A stretch of DNA of 15,087 nucleotides from Thaumarchaeota archaeon S13 (GCA_003724275.1 RHFA01000083.1:1-15087), one strand, 5' to 3'. Numbered from the stretch's first letter, positions 7,013-14,197 are shown. The notes: a model not told the origin generated them from the sequence alone. A program made the numbers and translations.

Positions 7013-8185
7013 ATGGACGGCGGCGGGCAGATGATCGTGGGCGGGCGGCAGGTGCCGATACCTGGAGGCTGCGCGTTCGTGCCGGACTCCCTCCCGCCGC
7101 GCGTCACGTACACCGCCGAGGTTGACGGCGAGGAGATGGGGCGCCGGATAGGGCGAGCCATGGAGGGGATTGGCGGCCTCCGCGCGGCAGGGACCAGGGC
7201 TGGCGGGGCACTTGCGCACCGTGCGCCATACCTTGCGCGCGAGGCCGTGGCGAGCTCGAGGATAGAGGGCACGAGCACCACCCTGGACGAGCTGCTCCGG
7301 CGCAGGGCGCTTGCCGGCGAGCCGCACGGGGACGGGAGGGACCTGATGGCAATGGAGGTGGAGAACAATGCGCGCGCGCTCGAGGACGCCATGGGCCTGG
7401 TCGGCGGCGGCGCGCCCATTGATCTTGGCATTATACGGCGTGCGCACCGCGTTCTCGTTGCGGGCCTTCCGCAATACGGGGCCATGGCGCCAGGCGAGTT
7501 TAGGGATGCCCAAAACTGGATAGGCGGCAAGGGCGTGGCAGACGCGACATACGTGCCACCTCCGCCAGGGATGGTGGTCCCGCTCATGGAAAACCTCGTT
7601 AGCTATATCGCCGCCGGCAGCGGCTCCGCATCGCCCCTTGCAAGGTGCGCGATAGCGCACTGCCAGTTTGAGTCAATACACCCGTTCCCTGACGGCAACG
7701 GCAGGGTGGGACGCATCCTGACACTGCTAATGATGAAAAAGTACGGCTTGCTCGACACGCCGGCCCTGGACATAAGCCGCTACCTCCTACGCCACCGCTT
7801 TCGCTACTATGACATGCTGCGCGCCCCGCGCAGGCAGGGGGGATGGGCGCAGTGGATTGCGTTCTTTGCTGACGCATGCGCGGCACAGGCCACGGAGGAA
7901 ATCTCGTCGATGAAAATGCTTGGCTCCCTGTGCGAAGAGTATCGTGGGCGCCTTGAGGGGATCACGAGCAGCGCAAGCGTGACACGCGTCATAGGCCGCA
8001 TCGTGGCAAACCCGTACGTCACGACAACCTCGGTGATGGAGGCTACTGGCATGGGGCACGCCGACTCGCTTCACCTGATGCGCAAGCTGGTAGAGGGTGG
8101 CACACTAGAGGACGTGCCGGCCGCCACCGGGACGCGCCTGTATGTCGCGCCGGAGATGATGCGCATACTGGCGCATGGCGACTAG
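7013..8185 (+). CDS. Fic-family AMPylator with N-terminal inhibitory helix and C-terminal winged helix
   Basis: 390 residues. Fic enzymes transfer AMP (sometimes other nucleotides) to Ser/Thr/Tyr hydroxyls of target proteins. The complete active-site motif HPFPDGNGRVGR begins at His223, so the catalytic His is present. The N-terminal domain carries SSRIEGTSTTLDELL; the inhibitory (S/T)xxxE(G/N) helix with Glu85 precedes the Fic core, making this a class II, self-inhibited Fic. After the core (to about residue 290) the C-terminal region (NPYVTTTSVMEATGMGHADSLHLMRKLVEGG) looks like a winged helix-turn-helix, as in many large Fic proteins, and may bind DNA or the target. Its role is probably regulatory or toxin-like, and the target is unknown. 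No separate antitoxin gene is needed or visible. GC-rich like its left neighbours. Confidence 0.93.
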   Translation: MDGGGQMIVGGRQVPIPGGCAFVPDSLPPRVTYTAEVDGEEMGRRIGRAMEGIGGLRAAGTRAGGALAHRAPYLAREAVASSRIEGTSTTLDELLRRRALAGEPHGDGRDLMAMEVENNARALEDAMGLVGGGAPIDLGIIRRAHRVLVAGLPQYGAMAPGEFRDAQNWIGGKGVADATYVPPPPGMVVPLMENLVSYIAAGSGSASPLARCAIAHCQFESIHPFPDGNGRVGRILTLLMMKKYGLLDTPALDISRYLLRHRFRYYDMLRAPRRQGGWAQWIAFFADACAAQATEEISSMKMLGSLCEEYRGRLEGITSSASVTRVIGRIVANPYVTTTSVMEATGMGHADSLHLMRKLVEGGTLEDVPAATGTRLYVAPEMMRILAHGD

Positions 8186-8610
8186 CCCTAGGCATGGTTA
8201 ATTTTCCGGCATATTGGGCCAAGTGGCCCATGCCGAGAGCCTGAGGCACAAAACGGCCTTTAGCCCACCAGTATAACCTGCGCCGTGACTGGGGCTAGGG
8301 AGCCGGCGATCCTCTGTAGCACTACCGGCATGATGACTTTGTAACGCCTGGTCGCCATGCGTACTTTCCTGCGATGTCCGGACACCTGGTATCTTGTGCA
8401 GACCACAGCCGGCAAATTTTCTGTCCTTGCCCTGAGTTTATTGGCGACACGCCTGTCTGCAACCGTGGCATAGTGGGCACACAGACTGACTGTACCGTGC
8501 GGGGCTATACACATGCCAGGGTGCTAATGCCCATCCCATACCCCACGGCTGTACACAGGACACTCACGCTTCAAAACTCACGCTTATACCTACGAGCTGA
8601 AGTTCGTTCT
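8186..8610 (+). other. 425-base stretch with no convincing gene
   Basis: It begins with a T-rich ttaatttt (8198-8205) that may end the Fic transcript, then an imperfect stem tgggcc/ggccca (8215-8220 and 8225-8230). The two open frames here (plus strand from 8374, minus strand 8514-8260) have no TATA box at the right distance and no recognisable domain. The sequence is compositionally bland and could be decayed coding DNA from the accessory region. Confidence 0.5.
8584..8588 (+). promoter_or_regulatory. TATA-like box before the doubtful 73-residue ORF
   Basis: ttata, centred 25 bases before an in-frame GTG at 8611. The spacing is slightly shorter than for the other genes, so support is weak. 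Confidence 0.3.
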
Positions 8611-8832
8611 GTGTTTCTAGGCTTCCCGTGCAAGATTTGTGGTGTGGGCGCCCCACGTGAGGGCCTGAGGTGCGGGACGGACTTTAGCTCGCCGGTACAG
8701 GTACTAGGGACGCATGGCGGACTTGAGCTCGCAAGCATGACCGATGGGATTGTGGGCGTGTCCGGACGCGTGGTCGCGCCACAACTAATATACACGCGCG
8801 GCTCCGCGAGCCGGACGTGGCAAGGGAGATAA
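8611..8832 (+). CDS. Doubtful small protein with CxxC motif
   Basis: I do not recognise this. From GTG 8611 it encodes 73 residues beginning MFLGFPCKICGVGAPREGLRCG, with Cys7, Cys10 and Cys20, a pattern that could be half of a zinc ribbon; there is no fourth Cys to complete it. It overlaps the next gene by 16 bases, and that gene's TATA box (8786-8792) lies inside it. The frame stays open upstream to ATG 8374, which would give 152 residues with extra cysteines but no promoter support. It may be chance. Confidence 0.3.
   Translation: MFLGFPCKICGVGAPREGLRCGTDFSSPVQVLGTHGGLELASMTDGIVGVSGRVVAPQLIYTRGSASRTWQGR
8786..8792 (+). promoter_or_regulatory. TATA box for the 243-residue gene
   Basis: taatata, centred 28 bases before GTG 8817. 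A clear box in moderately GC-rich surroundings; it fixes the GTG start. Confidence 0.6.
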
Positions 8833-9548
8833 GCGTCAAGATACTGCCGGATGGCACACTCGCGAAGACGCCAGCATCAAAGGCAGCGATGTTCTTGCGC
8901 GCAAGGTACTCTGAAATCCAGACTGGAGAGTGCGAGCTCCCGTTCAACGCCATGAAGATGTTTCATCGGGTGGATCTTGATCAAATTCCCTCTAGCATCA
9001 AGCCGCTCTCACTCAAAATATGCCTTGCCATGCCACGGGATGTGTTTGAAGGCGGCATTGTGGAGTTTCCTGGAGGCGTGGGCATACGTGAAACGATCAA
9101 CGCCAAGGCGCTTGAACACATAGCCAAAACCTGTAAAAGACAAGTTGAAACACCTCCGTCCACCCTGTCAAAAATTTTTACAGAACCAGGGATGCAGTAC
9201 ACCCACGTTCTGGCTAGTCCCAACGCGTACACGGCATGCATGAAGAGCATGGGGTGGGACATATACCCAACGTTTCTGGACCCCATGGCTAACTCGAGCC
9301 TCCGTATATCGCCACAGGGCCGTGCGCACAGGCTTGCCAAAATGAGCCTGGCCGTAGCAATAGACTATACGGTTCCAGACGGCATCATGTACTGCATTGA
9401 CGCACGCAATATGCTGCTGGCAACAGGTTCAGGAAAGATCACTTACGATTACACAAAGGAGGGCCTATTGATAGCTCAAAAGTACTCCCTTGACACGACC
9501 CGTGCTGGTGGGGGTGTGAGGGTACTTGTGTCCTCTCCCGGCGCCTAG
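8817..9548 (+). CDS. Unrecognised 243-residue protein, accessory
   Basis: No family recognised. No signal peptide, membrane segment or cysteine-rich motif is visible. The C-terminal half alternates short hydrophobic strands: YTHVLASPNAYTACMKSMGW, then LAVAIDYTVPDGIMYCIDAR, then the strand-rich LLIAQKYSLDTTRAGGGVRVL at the end. This order (a 'strand-SP-helix' element, a proline-glycine turn before a strand ending in D, then a terminal beta-hairpin) resembles the end of HK97-fold capsid proteins and encapsulins. That is pattern-level inference only, and the protein is short for a capsid. GTG 8817 is supported by the TATA box at 8786-8792. Codon use is more AT-rich than in the housekeeping genes. 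The downstream ATPase gene has its own promoter, so the two need not form one operon. Confidence 0.75.
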   Translation: MAREISVKILPDGTLAKTPASKAAMFLRARYSEIQTGECELPFNAMKMFHRVDLDQIPSSIKPLSLKICLAMPRDVFEGGIVEFPGGVGIRETINAKALEHIAKTCKRQVETPPSTLSKIFTEPGMQYTHVLASPNAYTACMKSMGWDIYPTFLDPMANSSLRISPQGRAHRLAKMSLAVAIDYTVPDGIMYCIDARNMLLATGSGKITYDYTKEGLLIAQKYSLDTTRAGGGVRVLVSSPGA

Positions 9549-9554
9549 CGGGAG
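9535..9554 (+). terminator. Hairpin across the stop codon of the 243-residue gene
   Basis: ctcccg (9535-9540) pairs with cgggag (9549-9554) around an 8-base loop that contains most of the TAG stop context. No T-tract follows, so a terminator role is only possible. Confidence 0.25.
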
Positions 9555-9642
9555 GCCAGACGGGAGCGCTGACTCTGCCGTGGGGGTGGGTCTGCGCACA
9601 CATCGGGCGAGGCGTCTTGAACGGCCCAAAGTCGGCATAGAG

Positions 9643-9648
9643 TTAAAA
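9643..9648 (+). promoter_or_regulatory. TATA box for the ATPase/nuclease unit
   Basis: ttaaaa, centred about 27 bases before an in-frame GTG at 9673. This is the only promoter-like element between the 243-residue gene and the ATPase gene, and it would drive both the ATPase and the overlapping nuclease-like gene. Confidence 0.55.
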
Positions 9649-9672
9649 CAGCGCAGAATTGGCGCTTGCATC

Positions 9673-11232
9673 GTGAAGACTAGCAGGCGTGGATCAGGAT
9701 CTACACGGCAGGGAGGCAGAAACGCCCATACTGGCGCACCCATGGAAGTCTCCGTCAAAAATTTTGGCCCGATCTCCAAAGGCACGATCAAGATGCGCCC
9801 GCTCACAGTCATCATCGGCCCCAGCAATTCAGGCAAGTCGTATATGGCAAGGCTCTCCTATTGTATATATCGCTCCTTTCAAATCTTGAGAAGCGGTTTT
9901 AACGTGAGTCTGGACTCATTTATGCCCTCAGAAGACTTGCATTCCACGGCTTCCTCATACACGTATGCCTTGTCAGACATGCGTACCCTAGTCAAAAAAC
10001 TTCACCACGAACGAGACATCGCAATCCCGACAAGCACGGTGTCGCATATCCATGACGCCCTGCTGCACCCTTTTCCTAACACACTTGCCAAAGAACTGCG
10101 CAGGGAGTTTAGGGGAGATCTTCAAAATTTGGTGAGATTCTCCACATCTGGATTTTCCATAGGTGTTTCGGGAACGCTGAAAGTGCGTCTGGGGTGGCCT
10201 TCTAACCCTAGAGCGAACTTGCAAGTCTCGCATATGGCAAAGCACTGGGCAGTACTTGATCAGCATCTCGGCACCGTGTCGCTAAAAACCGAGCTTGACG
10301 GCAAAACGAGAATAGATCCGCTGCCTTCTCACGCCGAACACTTTGCGGCAGGAACCTCGAAAGAGCTTGAGGATGACATAGCGCGCAACCTTGTCCATAT
10401 GATTATGGGCAAGATTCGCACTACAGCCTTGCCTGCTGACACCAGCACGTTATTTTTCTCACTATCGCGCCCTGTGCTTATGAATATCTTGGGTTCTCAC
10501 AGCAGCTCTGAAGACGATGAACGCCACACTGATTCCGAACTCGACCAATTTTCTCCCCCTGGACTCCCAAAAGGTTTTTTTAAATTTGTTCTCTCAATTG
10601 ATGTGCACAAACCCGGTCCACTGTCAAAGCTTGCTGATATGATGGAGCGTGATTTGCTTGGGGGAAGCGTGTCTCTCAACAAGTCCCTGCATGCAAGCCT
10701 GCCTACAATATCTTTCAAAACCCAGTCTGGTGATGTTCCCTTGCGCCTAACGTCGTCCCATGTAGGCAGCATGGCGCTTTTGACCATATACCTAAAGTAC
10801 CTAATCAAGCCGGGATACAGAATTATAATCGAAGAACCAGAGGCCCACATGCACCCCGCCAACCAACTAAAGTTTGCCAAGCATGTCGCGCTTTTAATAC
10901 GGCATGGGGTGAATGTCACGCTTGTCACCCATAGCGTTCTTATCGTCGAGCAATTAAGCGCATACATGATGCTTGGTTCACTTGACAAGTCTCACAGAAA
11001 AAAAGCTGTATCTGAACCTGAAGCGTACTTGACGCTTGACGACGTGTCAGCCCATGAATTTGTTGTCAATTCTAGTGGAAATTGCATAATCAGGGATCTC
11101 CCATGCACCAAACACGATGGAATAGACCAGGAAGAATTTGGGAAAATGCGTTTTAACATGTATGAGGAAAGACTGTCGTTTAGGCAGCAAATCGAGGCAT
11201 ATATGGGTGATCCAGAAGATGAAAAAGCGTGA
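9673..11232 (+). CDS. ABC-type AAA ATPase, OLD/AAA_15-like, without TOPRIM domain
   Basis: 519 residues from GTG 9673. The ATPase fold opens with MEVSVKNFGPI (ATG 9742, residue 24). Walker A is GPSNSGKS (Lys55), a signature-like SSHVGSMALL lies at 361-370, Walker B is IIIEEPEAHMHP (Glu387/388, then the H of the D-loop region), and the switch histidine is LVTHS (His420). The roughly 300 residues between Walker A and the signature form the insertion typical of SMC/RecF/OLD-like ATPases. After the switch region only about 100 residues remain and no TOPRIM nuclease is seen, unlike OLD or GajA. Such ATPases commonly act as sensors or motors in phage defence. It overlaps the next gene by 14 bases, so the two are probably translationally coupled. 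ATG 9742 (496 residues) is the alternative start. Codon use is AT-rich compared with neighbours. Confidence 0.88.
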   Translation: MKTSRRGSGSTRQGGRNAHTGAPMEVSVKNFGPISKGTIKMRPLTVIIGPSNSGKSYMARLSYCIYRSFQILRSGFNVSLDSFMPSEDLHSTASSYTYALSDMRTLVKKLHHERDIAIPTSTVSHIHDALLHPFPNTLAKELRREFRGDLQNLVRFSTSGFSIGVSGTLKVRLGWPSNPRANLQVSHMAKHWAVLDQHLGTVSLKTELDGKTRIDPLPSHAEHFAAGTSKELEDDIARNLVHMIMGKIRTTALPADTSTLFFSLSRPVLMNILGSHSSSEDDERHTDSELDQFSPPGLPKGFFKFVLSIDVHKPGPLSKLADMMERDLLGGSVSLNKSLHASLPTISFKTQSGDVPLRLTSSHVGSMALLTIYLKYLIKPGYRIIIEEPEAHMHPANQLKFAKHVALLIRHGVNVTLVTHSVLIVEQLSAYMMLGSLDKSHRKKAVSEPEAYLTLDDVSAHEFVVNSSGNCIIRDLPCTKHDGIDQEEFGKMRFNMYEERLSFRQQIEAYMGDPEDEKA

Positions 11233-11695
11233 CAGGCAAGATCCATGGGCGCGTCTAGAGCATGCGCTTGTTAAGCGATGCGTTGAGCGTTCATGCACAC
11301 TTCACATTAGACCGGGAGAGGCGCGCATACTAAAATGCGATCTGCTGAACAATCCTGTGGGGTTTAATCGCAATATGCCAATGAGTGACTTTTTGGTGTT
11401 CTCGAGATCGCGTAGTTCGTTTATGGGTCCAGTAGAGATCAAGAGCGGAAAATTCAGAGTGGACAAAGTGCGTTCCCAGCTTGAAAACGGCGCCAAACAC
11501 GCGCTTTACCTATCTAAGGGACTTCCGGGTTTTAGATCATCCCATCTTCTTTTAGTGCTAGTCGCATCTCGCTTTGGAAACGAACTTGATCAAATACGCC
11601 TTCGCGACCCCGTGCAGATCAACGGTGCAAGGTACACAATTCGCCCACTCCGTTGTGGTTCCAAACTCGCTGATATAGTCAAACGCACCCAATGA
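11219..11695 (+). CDS. Small putative PD-(D/E)XK nuclease, partner of the ATPase
   Basis: 158 residues from ATG 11219, which lies inside the end of the ATPase gene (14-base overlap). The frame is open further upstream to 11138, but that part is a shadow of the ATPase. The nuclease signature is Asp57 in MSDFLVF, then VEIKSG (Glu73, Lys75), then Gln87 in the following helix (RSQLENGAKHALYL). With Glu14 in the first helix this gives the RecB-like E...D...ExK...Q order of the PD-(D/E)XK superfamily. The D-to-E spacing (15 residues) is within the range for the fold. No other domain is present, so the protein is a stand-alone nuclease core likely controlled by the ATPase. The assignment is by motif only. 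It could also be a catalytically altered member or a different alpha/beta fold with a chance motif. Confidence 0.8.
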   Translation: MKKRDRQDPWARLEHALVKRCVERSCTLHIRPGEARILKCDLLNNPVGFNRNMPMSDFLVFSRSRSSFMGPVEIKSGKFRVDKVRSQLENGAKHALYLSKGLPGFRSSHLLLVLVASRFGNELDQIRLRDPVQINGARYTIRPLRCGSKLADIVKRTQ

Positions 11696-11738
11696 CGGTC
11701 TACAGTTAACGCCTGTTTGCGTTCTGCCCACAACTCGC

Positions 11739-11762
11739 ACATTCTTGGCATGCCAAGAATGT
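11739..11762. repeat. 24-bp perfect palindrome
   Basis: The half-site acattcttggca is followed directly by its exact reverse complement with no spacer. It lies 43 bases after the nuclease gene and 220 bases before the zinc-ribbon gene. The absence of a spacer and of a T-tract on the plus strand argues for a protein-binding dyad or cruciform rather than a terminator. The centre TTGGCATGCCAA is also symmetric. Confidence 0.85.
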
Positions 11763-11952
11763 AAAAACTAGCTACATGAGACCCTATGGCCACATCACGG
11801 ATAAACTGGGACTGTTGCCCAATCTTTCAACACGAGGCGCTTCAGCCATGCCAGTTCGATTCCCTGCCTACCGCCAGATCTGTGTCTGAGGCGCAACCGG
11901 TTCGCGCCACTACCGGCACAGGCGTGTCACGTGCGTGAATCCCCTACAACAG

Positions 11953-11959
11953 TTAAATA
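11953..11959 (+). promoter_or_regulatory. TATA box for the zinc-ribbon gene
   Basis: ttaaata, centred 26 bases before ATG 11982. It selects ATG 11982 over the in-frame GTG at 11931, which lies upstream of the box. Confidence 0.6.
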
Positions 11960-11981
11960 CTATGGCTGGCGCCCTGTCGGC

Positions 11982-12194
11982 ATGGAGTCTAGCCTGCCCC
12001 TGTGCAGCCAATGCAAAAAGGGCCTGCTGCGATACTACCGTGTACGCAAGGGCACATTTTGCTCCAACCCGCACTGTGACTATGCGCTCTCGAGGCAAGA
12101 CCTGTACGACGGACGTGACCGAACCGACCTCGCAGAGGTGCCAGAAGAGACGCTTATTGCCCTGCGCAGAGAACGCCTGCTTCCGCCGGAATGA
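11982..12194 (+). CDS. Small zinc-ribbon protein
   Basis: 70 residues. A single zinc ribbon occupies residues 8-32: LCSQCKKG, then TFCSNPHCDY, with Cys8, Cys11, Cys27 and Cys32 (C-x2-C-x15-C-x4-C). The remainder is charged and probably helical (RQDLYDGRDRTDLAEVPEET), ending in a basic stretch. Small proteins of this kind in archaea bind nucleic acid or serve as subunits of larger complexes; the specific role is unknown. ATG 11982 is chosen from the TATA box at 11953-11959; the frame extends to GTG 11931. It is convergent with metG. Confidence 0.75.
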   Translation: MESSLPLCSQCKKGLLRYYRVRKGTFCSNPHCDYALSRQDLYDGRDRTDLAEVPEETLIALRRERLLPPE

Positions 12195-12233
12195 CGCCGG
12201 CCCTGACCATCGCCGTCGGCAAATGGGGGCTCA

Positions 12234-12276
12234 CGCCTGTGCGCGCCAAACCAGCCTGAGGCACGGCGCACAGGCG
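12234..12276 (+). other. Stem-loop with 11-bp perfect stem
   Basis: cgcctgtgcgc (12234-12244) pairs exactly with 12266-12276 around a 21-base loop. It lies 40 bases after the zinc-ribbon stop, between convergent genes. It may be an mRNA 3' structure or part of a small RNA; nothing indicates which. Confidence 0.5.
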
Positions 12277-12298
12277 GGCCTGCCTGCGCATGGCATGC

Positions 12299-12315
12299 CC
12301 CATATGGGCCTTTTT
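12299..12315 (+). terminator. Possible terminator after the zinc-ribbon gene
   Basis: A 10-bp palindrome cccatatggg is followed, after cc, by T5 (12311-12315), the longest T-tract between the convergent genes. It could end transcription coming from the zinc-ribbon side. Confidence 0.3.
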
Positions 12316-12476
12316 CCCAATAGGGGTTCATTGGCAGCAGTTCAGGGGAGCCTCTGCGCGGGCGTCCGGAAAGCGCGGCAATGCAGCTTGCCTCCTGCGC
12401 GTTTCGTGGGGTGTGACACGGCGCAGCGCAATGCCCTGGCCTCGCGCCATGCCCCAAAACCGGGATGCCGCGCGCC

Positions 12477-14129
12477 TTACCCCGAGGCGCCGCCTAGGGA
12501 CTCCTTGAGGCCGGCGATCTCGCCCTCGTCCACCCTAGCAAAGAGCGCGCTGGGCCTGCCTATGGCGTGGCCTGCGCCAATGCGCACCTCCGAGGCCGCC
12601 TCCCAGGGCTGCGCCTCGACGCTGCCGGCCTCGCCGAGCTGCTCCCACATGCGCTGCGCCGAGGACGGGACAAACGCGCACAGCGCGATCGCCAGGCTGC
12701 GCACGGCGTTGGCCGAGAGGTGCACGCACGTCGCGGCCCCATCGCCGCCCTTCCACGGCTCGCAGTGCTGAAAGTACTGGTTAAAGTGCGCCGAGAACGC
12801 CAGTATGCCCTTGAGCGCGCGGTCAAGGTGCCCCTCGTCCACCAGCGCGCCGACCTCGCCGGCAAGCGCGCCGATCCTGCCGCGCGCCGCCGCGTCCTCG
12901 CCGGACTCGGGGCCTGGAGCCGGCACGTGGCCATCAAACGACCTGTGCGCAAAAGATAGCGCGCGGTTCACAAAGTTGCCAATGTTGCCGACGAGCTCCT
13001 TGTTTATGCGCAGCGCAAAGTCGTCCCAGTCAAAGTTGAGGTCGTCTTGCGAGTAGGGCGTGACGAGGAGCAGGTAAAAGCGCAAATAGTCTGCCGGATA
13101 GCGAGACAAAAAGTCGCGGATCGAGATATAGTGGCCGCGGCTCTTTGAGATCTTTTTTCCGGCCAGCGTGAGGTGGCCGCGGACAGGCATGCGGTCGGGA
13201 AGCTTGAACTCGCCGCCGAGGCCCATCCTGACGGCCGGCAAAAAGAGGTAGTGGTGGTAGACGATGTCCTTGCCTATAAAGTGGTAAATGTCAGCCGAGT
13301 TCCAAAACCCCTTCGCGTCAATGCCGCGGCCGTCGAGCATCCCGAGCGTCGCCGAGATGTAGGCCAGGTGGTTGTCAAACCACCCATAAAACACGCGCCC
13401 CTCGTCGCCGGGTATGCGGACGCCCCACGTGATGTCTCGCGTGATGTCCCAGTCCGAGAGGCCCTGCGCTATCCACCCCAGGACGTACCTCCTCACGTCC
13501 ATCTGCATGCCGTCGGCGCCCTCGAGCCACTCGCGCAGGCGCCCGGCAAAGTGGCTCAGCGCGAAAAAGTGGTGCGTCGTGGTGCGGTTCTCGGGCGTCT
13601 CGCCGCATATGGCGCACTTTGGGCCCAGTATCCTGTCGGGAACCTTGCCGCACGACTCGCACAGGTCAGAGTACTGGTCGTCGGCGCCGCAGTGGGGGCA
13701 CGTCCCGTGGACATAGCGGTCTGGCAAAAACATGGCGTCGCGCGCACAGTAGGGCTGGACCACCTCTTTCTCGTATATGTGGCCCGCCTCGCGCAGGCGC
13801 TCGTACACGCCGCGCACAAACTCCCCGCACGCCTCGCTGCTAGTCGACGAGAACGCGTCAAAGCGCATGCCAAGCGACTCAAAGTCCTCGGCGTCCCGCG
13901 TGTTCCAGCCGGCGACATACTCGGCGGGCGTCTTGCCCTCGCGCTCGGACTGGATGAGTATCGGCGTGCCATAGTCGTCCGTCGCGCAGACATAGTAGGC
14001 CTCGACGCCGCGCTGGCGAAGGTGGCGCGCCGTCACGTCGGCCGGCAGGTAAGTCGAGGCGACGTGCCCGAGGTGTATCTCGCCGTTGGCGTAGGGCAGC
14101 GCGCTGGTGAGTATGGCCCGCTTGGTCAT
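12477..14129 (-). CDS. metG: Methionyl-tRNA synthetase, archaeal type
   Basis: Class I aminoacyl-tRNA synthetase that charges initiator and elongator tRNA-Met. 550 residues from ATG 14129. The signature HLGH (19-22) and the KMSKS loop as KISKSRG (326-330) are both present. The connective insertion carries zinc knuckles CPHC (144-147), CESC (157-160) and CAIC (172-175). The alpha-helical anticodon domain follows (about 380-530; DDLNFDWDDFALRINKELVGNIGNFVNR). There is no C-terminal EMAP-II-like tRNA-binding domain, so if one is used it must be encoded elsewhere. The TATA box (minus strand, 14155-14160) is centred about 28 bases before the start codon. It is strongly GC-rich and sits between two accessory stretches. 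Confidence 0.96.
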   Translation of the reverse strand: MTKRAILTSALPYANGEIHLGHVASTYLPADVTARHLRQRGVEAYYVCATDDYGTPILIQSEREGKTPAEYVAGWNTRDAEDFESLGMRFDAFSSTSSEACGEFVRGVYERLREAGHIYEKEVVQPYCARDAMFLPDRYVHGTCPHCGADDQYSDLCESCGKVPDRILGPKCAICGETPENRTTTHHFFALSHFAGRLREWLEGADGMQMDVRRYVLGWIAQGLSDWDITRDITWGVRIPGDEGRVFYGWFDNHLAYISATLGMLDGRGIDAKGFWNSADIYHFIGKDIVYHHYLFLPAVRMGLGGEFKLPDRMPVRGHLTLAGKKISKSRGHYISIRDFLSRYPADYLRFYLLLVTPYSQDDLNFDWDDFALRINKELVGNIGNFVNRALSFAHRSFDGHVPAPGPESGEDAAARGRIGALAGEVGALVDEGHLDRALKGILAFSAHFNQYFQHCEPWKGGDGAATCVHLSANAVRSLAIALCAFVPSSAQRMWEQLGEAGSVEAQPWEAASEVRIGAGHAIGRPSALFARVDEGEIAGLKESLGGASG

Positions 14130-14154
14130 GGCGCGAGCCTCTTGCGGTGTGCGC

Positions 14155-14160
14155 TTAAAA
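14155..14160 (-). promoter_or_regulatory. TATA box for metG
   Basis: ttttaa on the minus strand, centred about 28 bases before ATG 14129. The spacing leaves no room for a leader. Confidence 0.6.
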
Positions 14161-14197
14161 GGGTGCGGCGGGGCCGCGCGCGGCCCGGGGCGCCTTT

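Noticed and set aside
8260..8514. Minus-strand open frame of 84 residues.
   Set aside because: No TATA box at the leaderless distance from any of its start codons, no recognisable domain, and overlap with another unconvincing frame.
8374..8610. Upstream extension of the CxxC frame to ATG 8374, giving 152 residues with extra cysteines.
   Set aside because: No promoter at ATG 8374, and the cysteines do not form a known pattern; only the part from GTG 8611 has even weak support.
11138..11218. Upstream extension of the nuclease-like gene to ATG 11138.
   Set aside because: It reads the out-of-frame end of the ATPase gene; the residues look random and the natural start is the ATG overlapping the ATPase stop.
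11840..11883. The sequence around ttcgattccctgcctaccgcca looks like the T-loop and CCA end of a tRNA.
   Set aside because: The T-arm stem does not pair beyond one base, and no acceptor, D-arm or anticodon arm is found upstream.
8238..12264. The 12-base string agcctgaggcac occurs at 8238-8249 and 12253-12264, bracketing the accessory region like attachment sites.
   Set aside because: Several shared 12-mers are expected by chance in 15 kb of skewed composition, flanking bases do not match, and no integrase gene is present.
11935..12771. Long plus-strand open frame of 278 residues.
   Set aside because: It overlaps the zinc-ribbon gene and the 3' end of metG on the opposite strand. Its composition is that of a shadow frame in GC-rich DNA and it has no domain.
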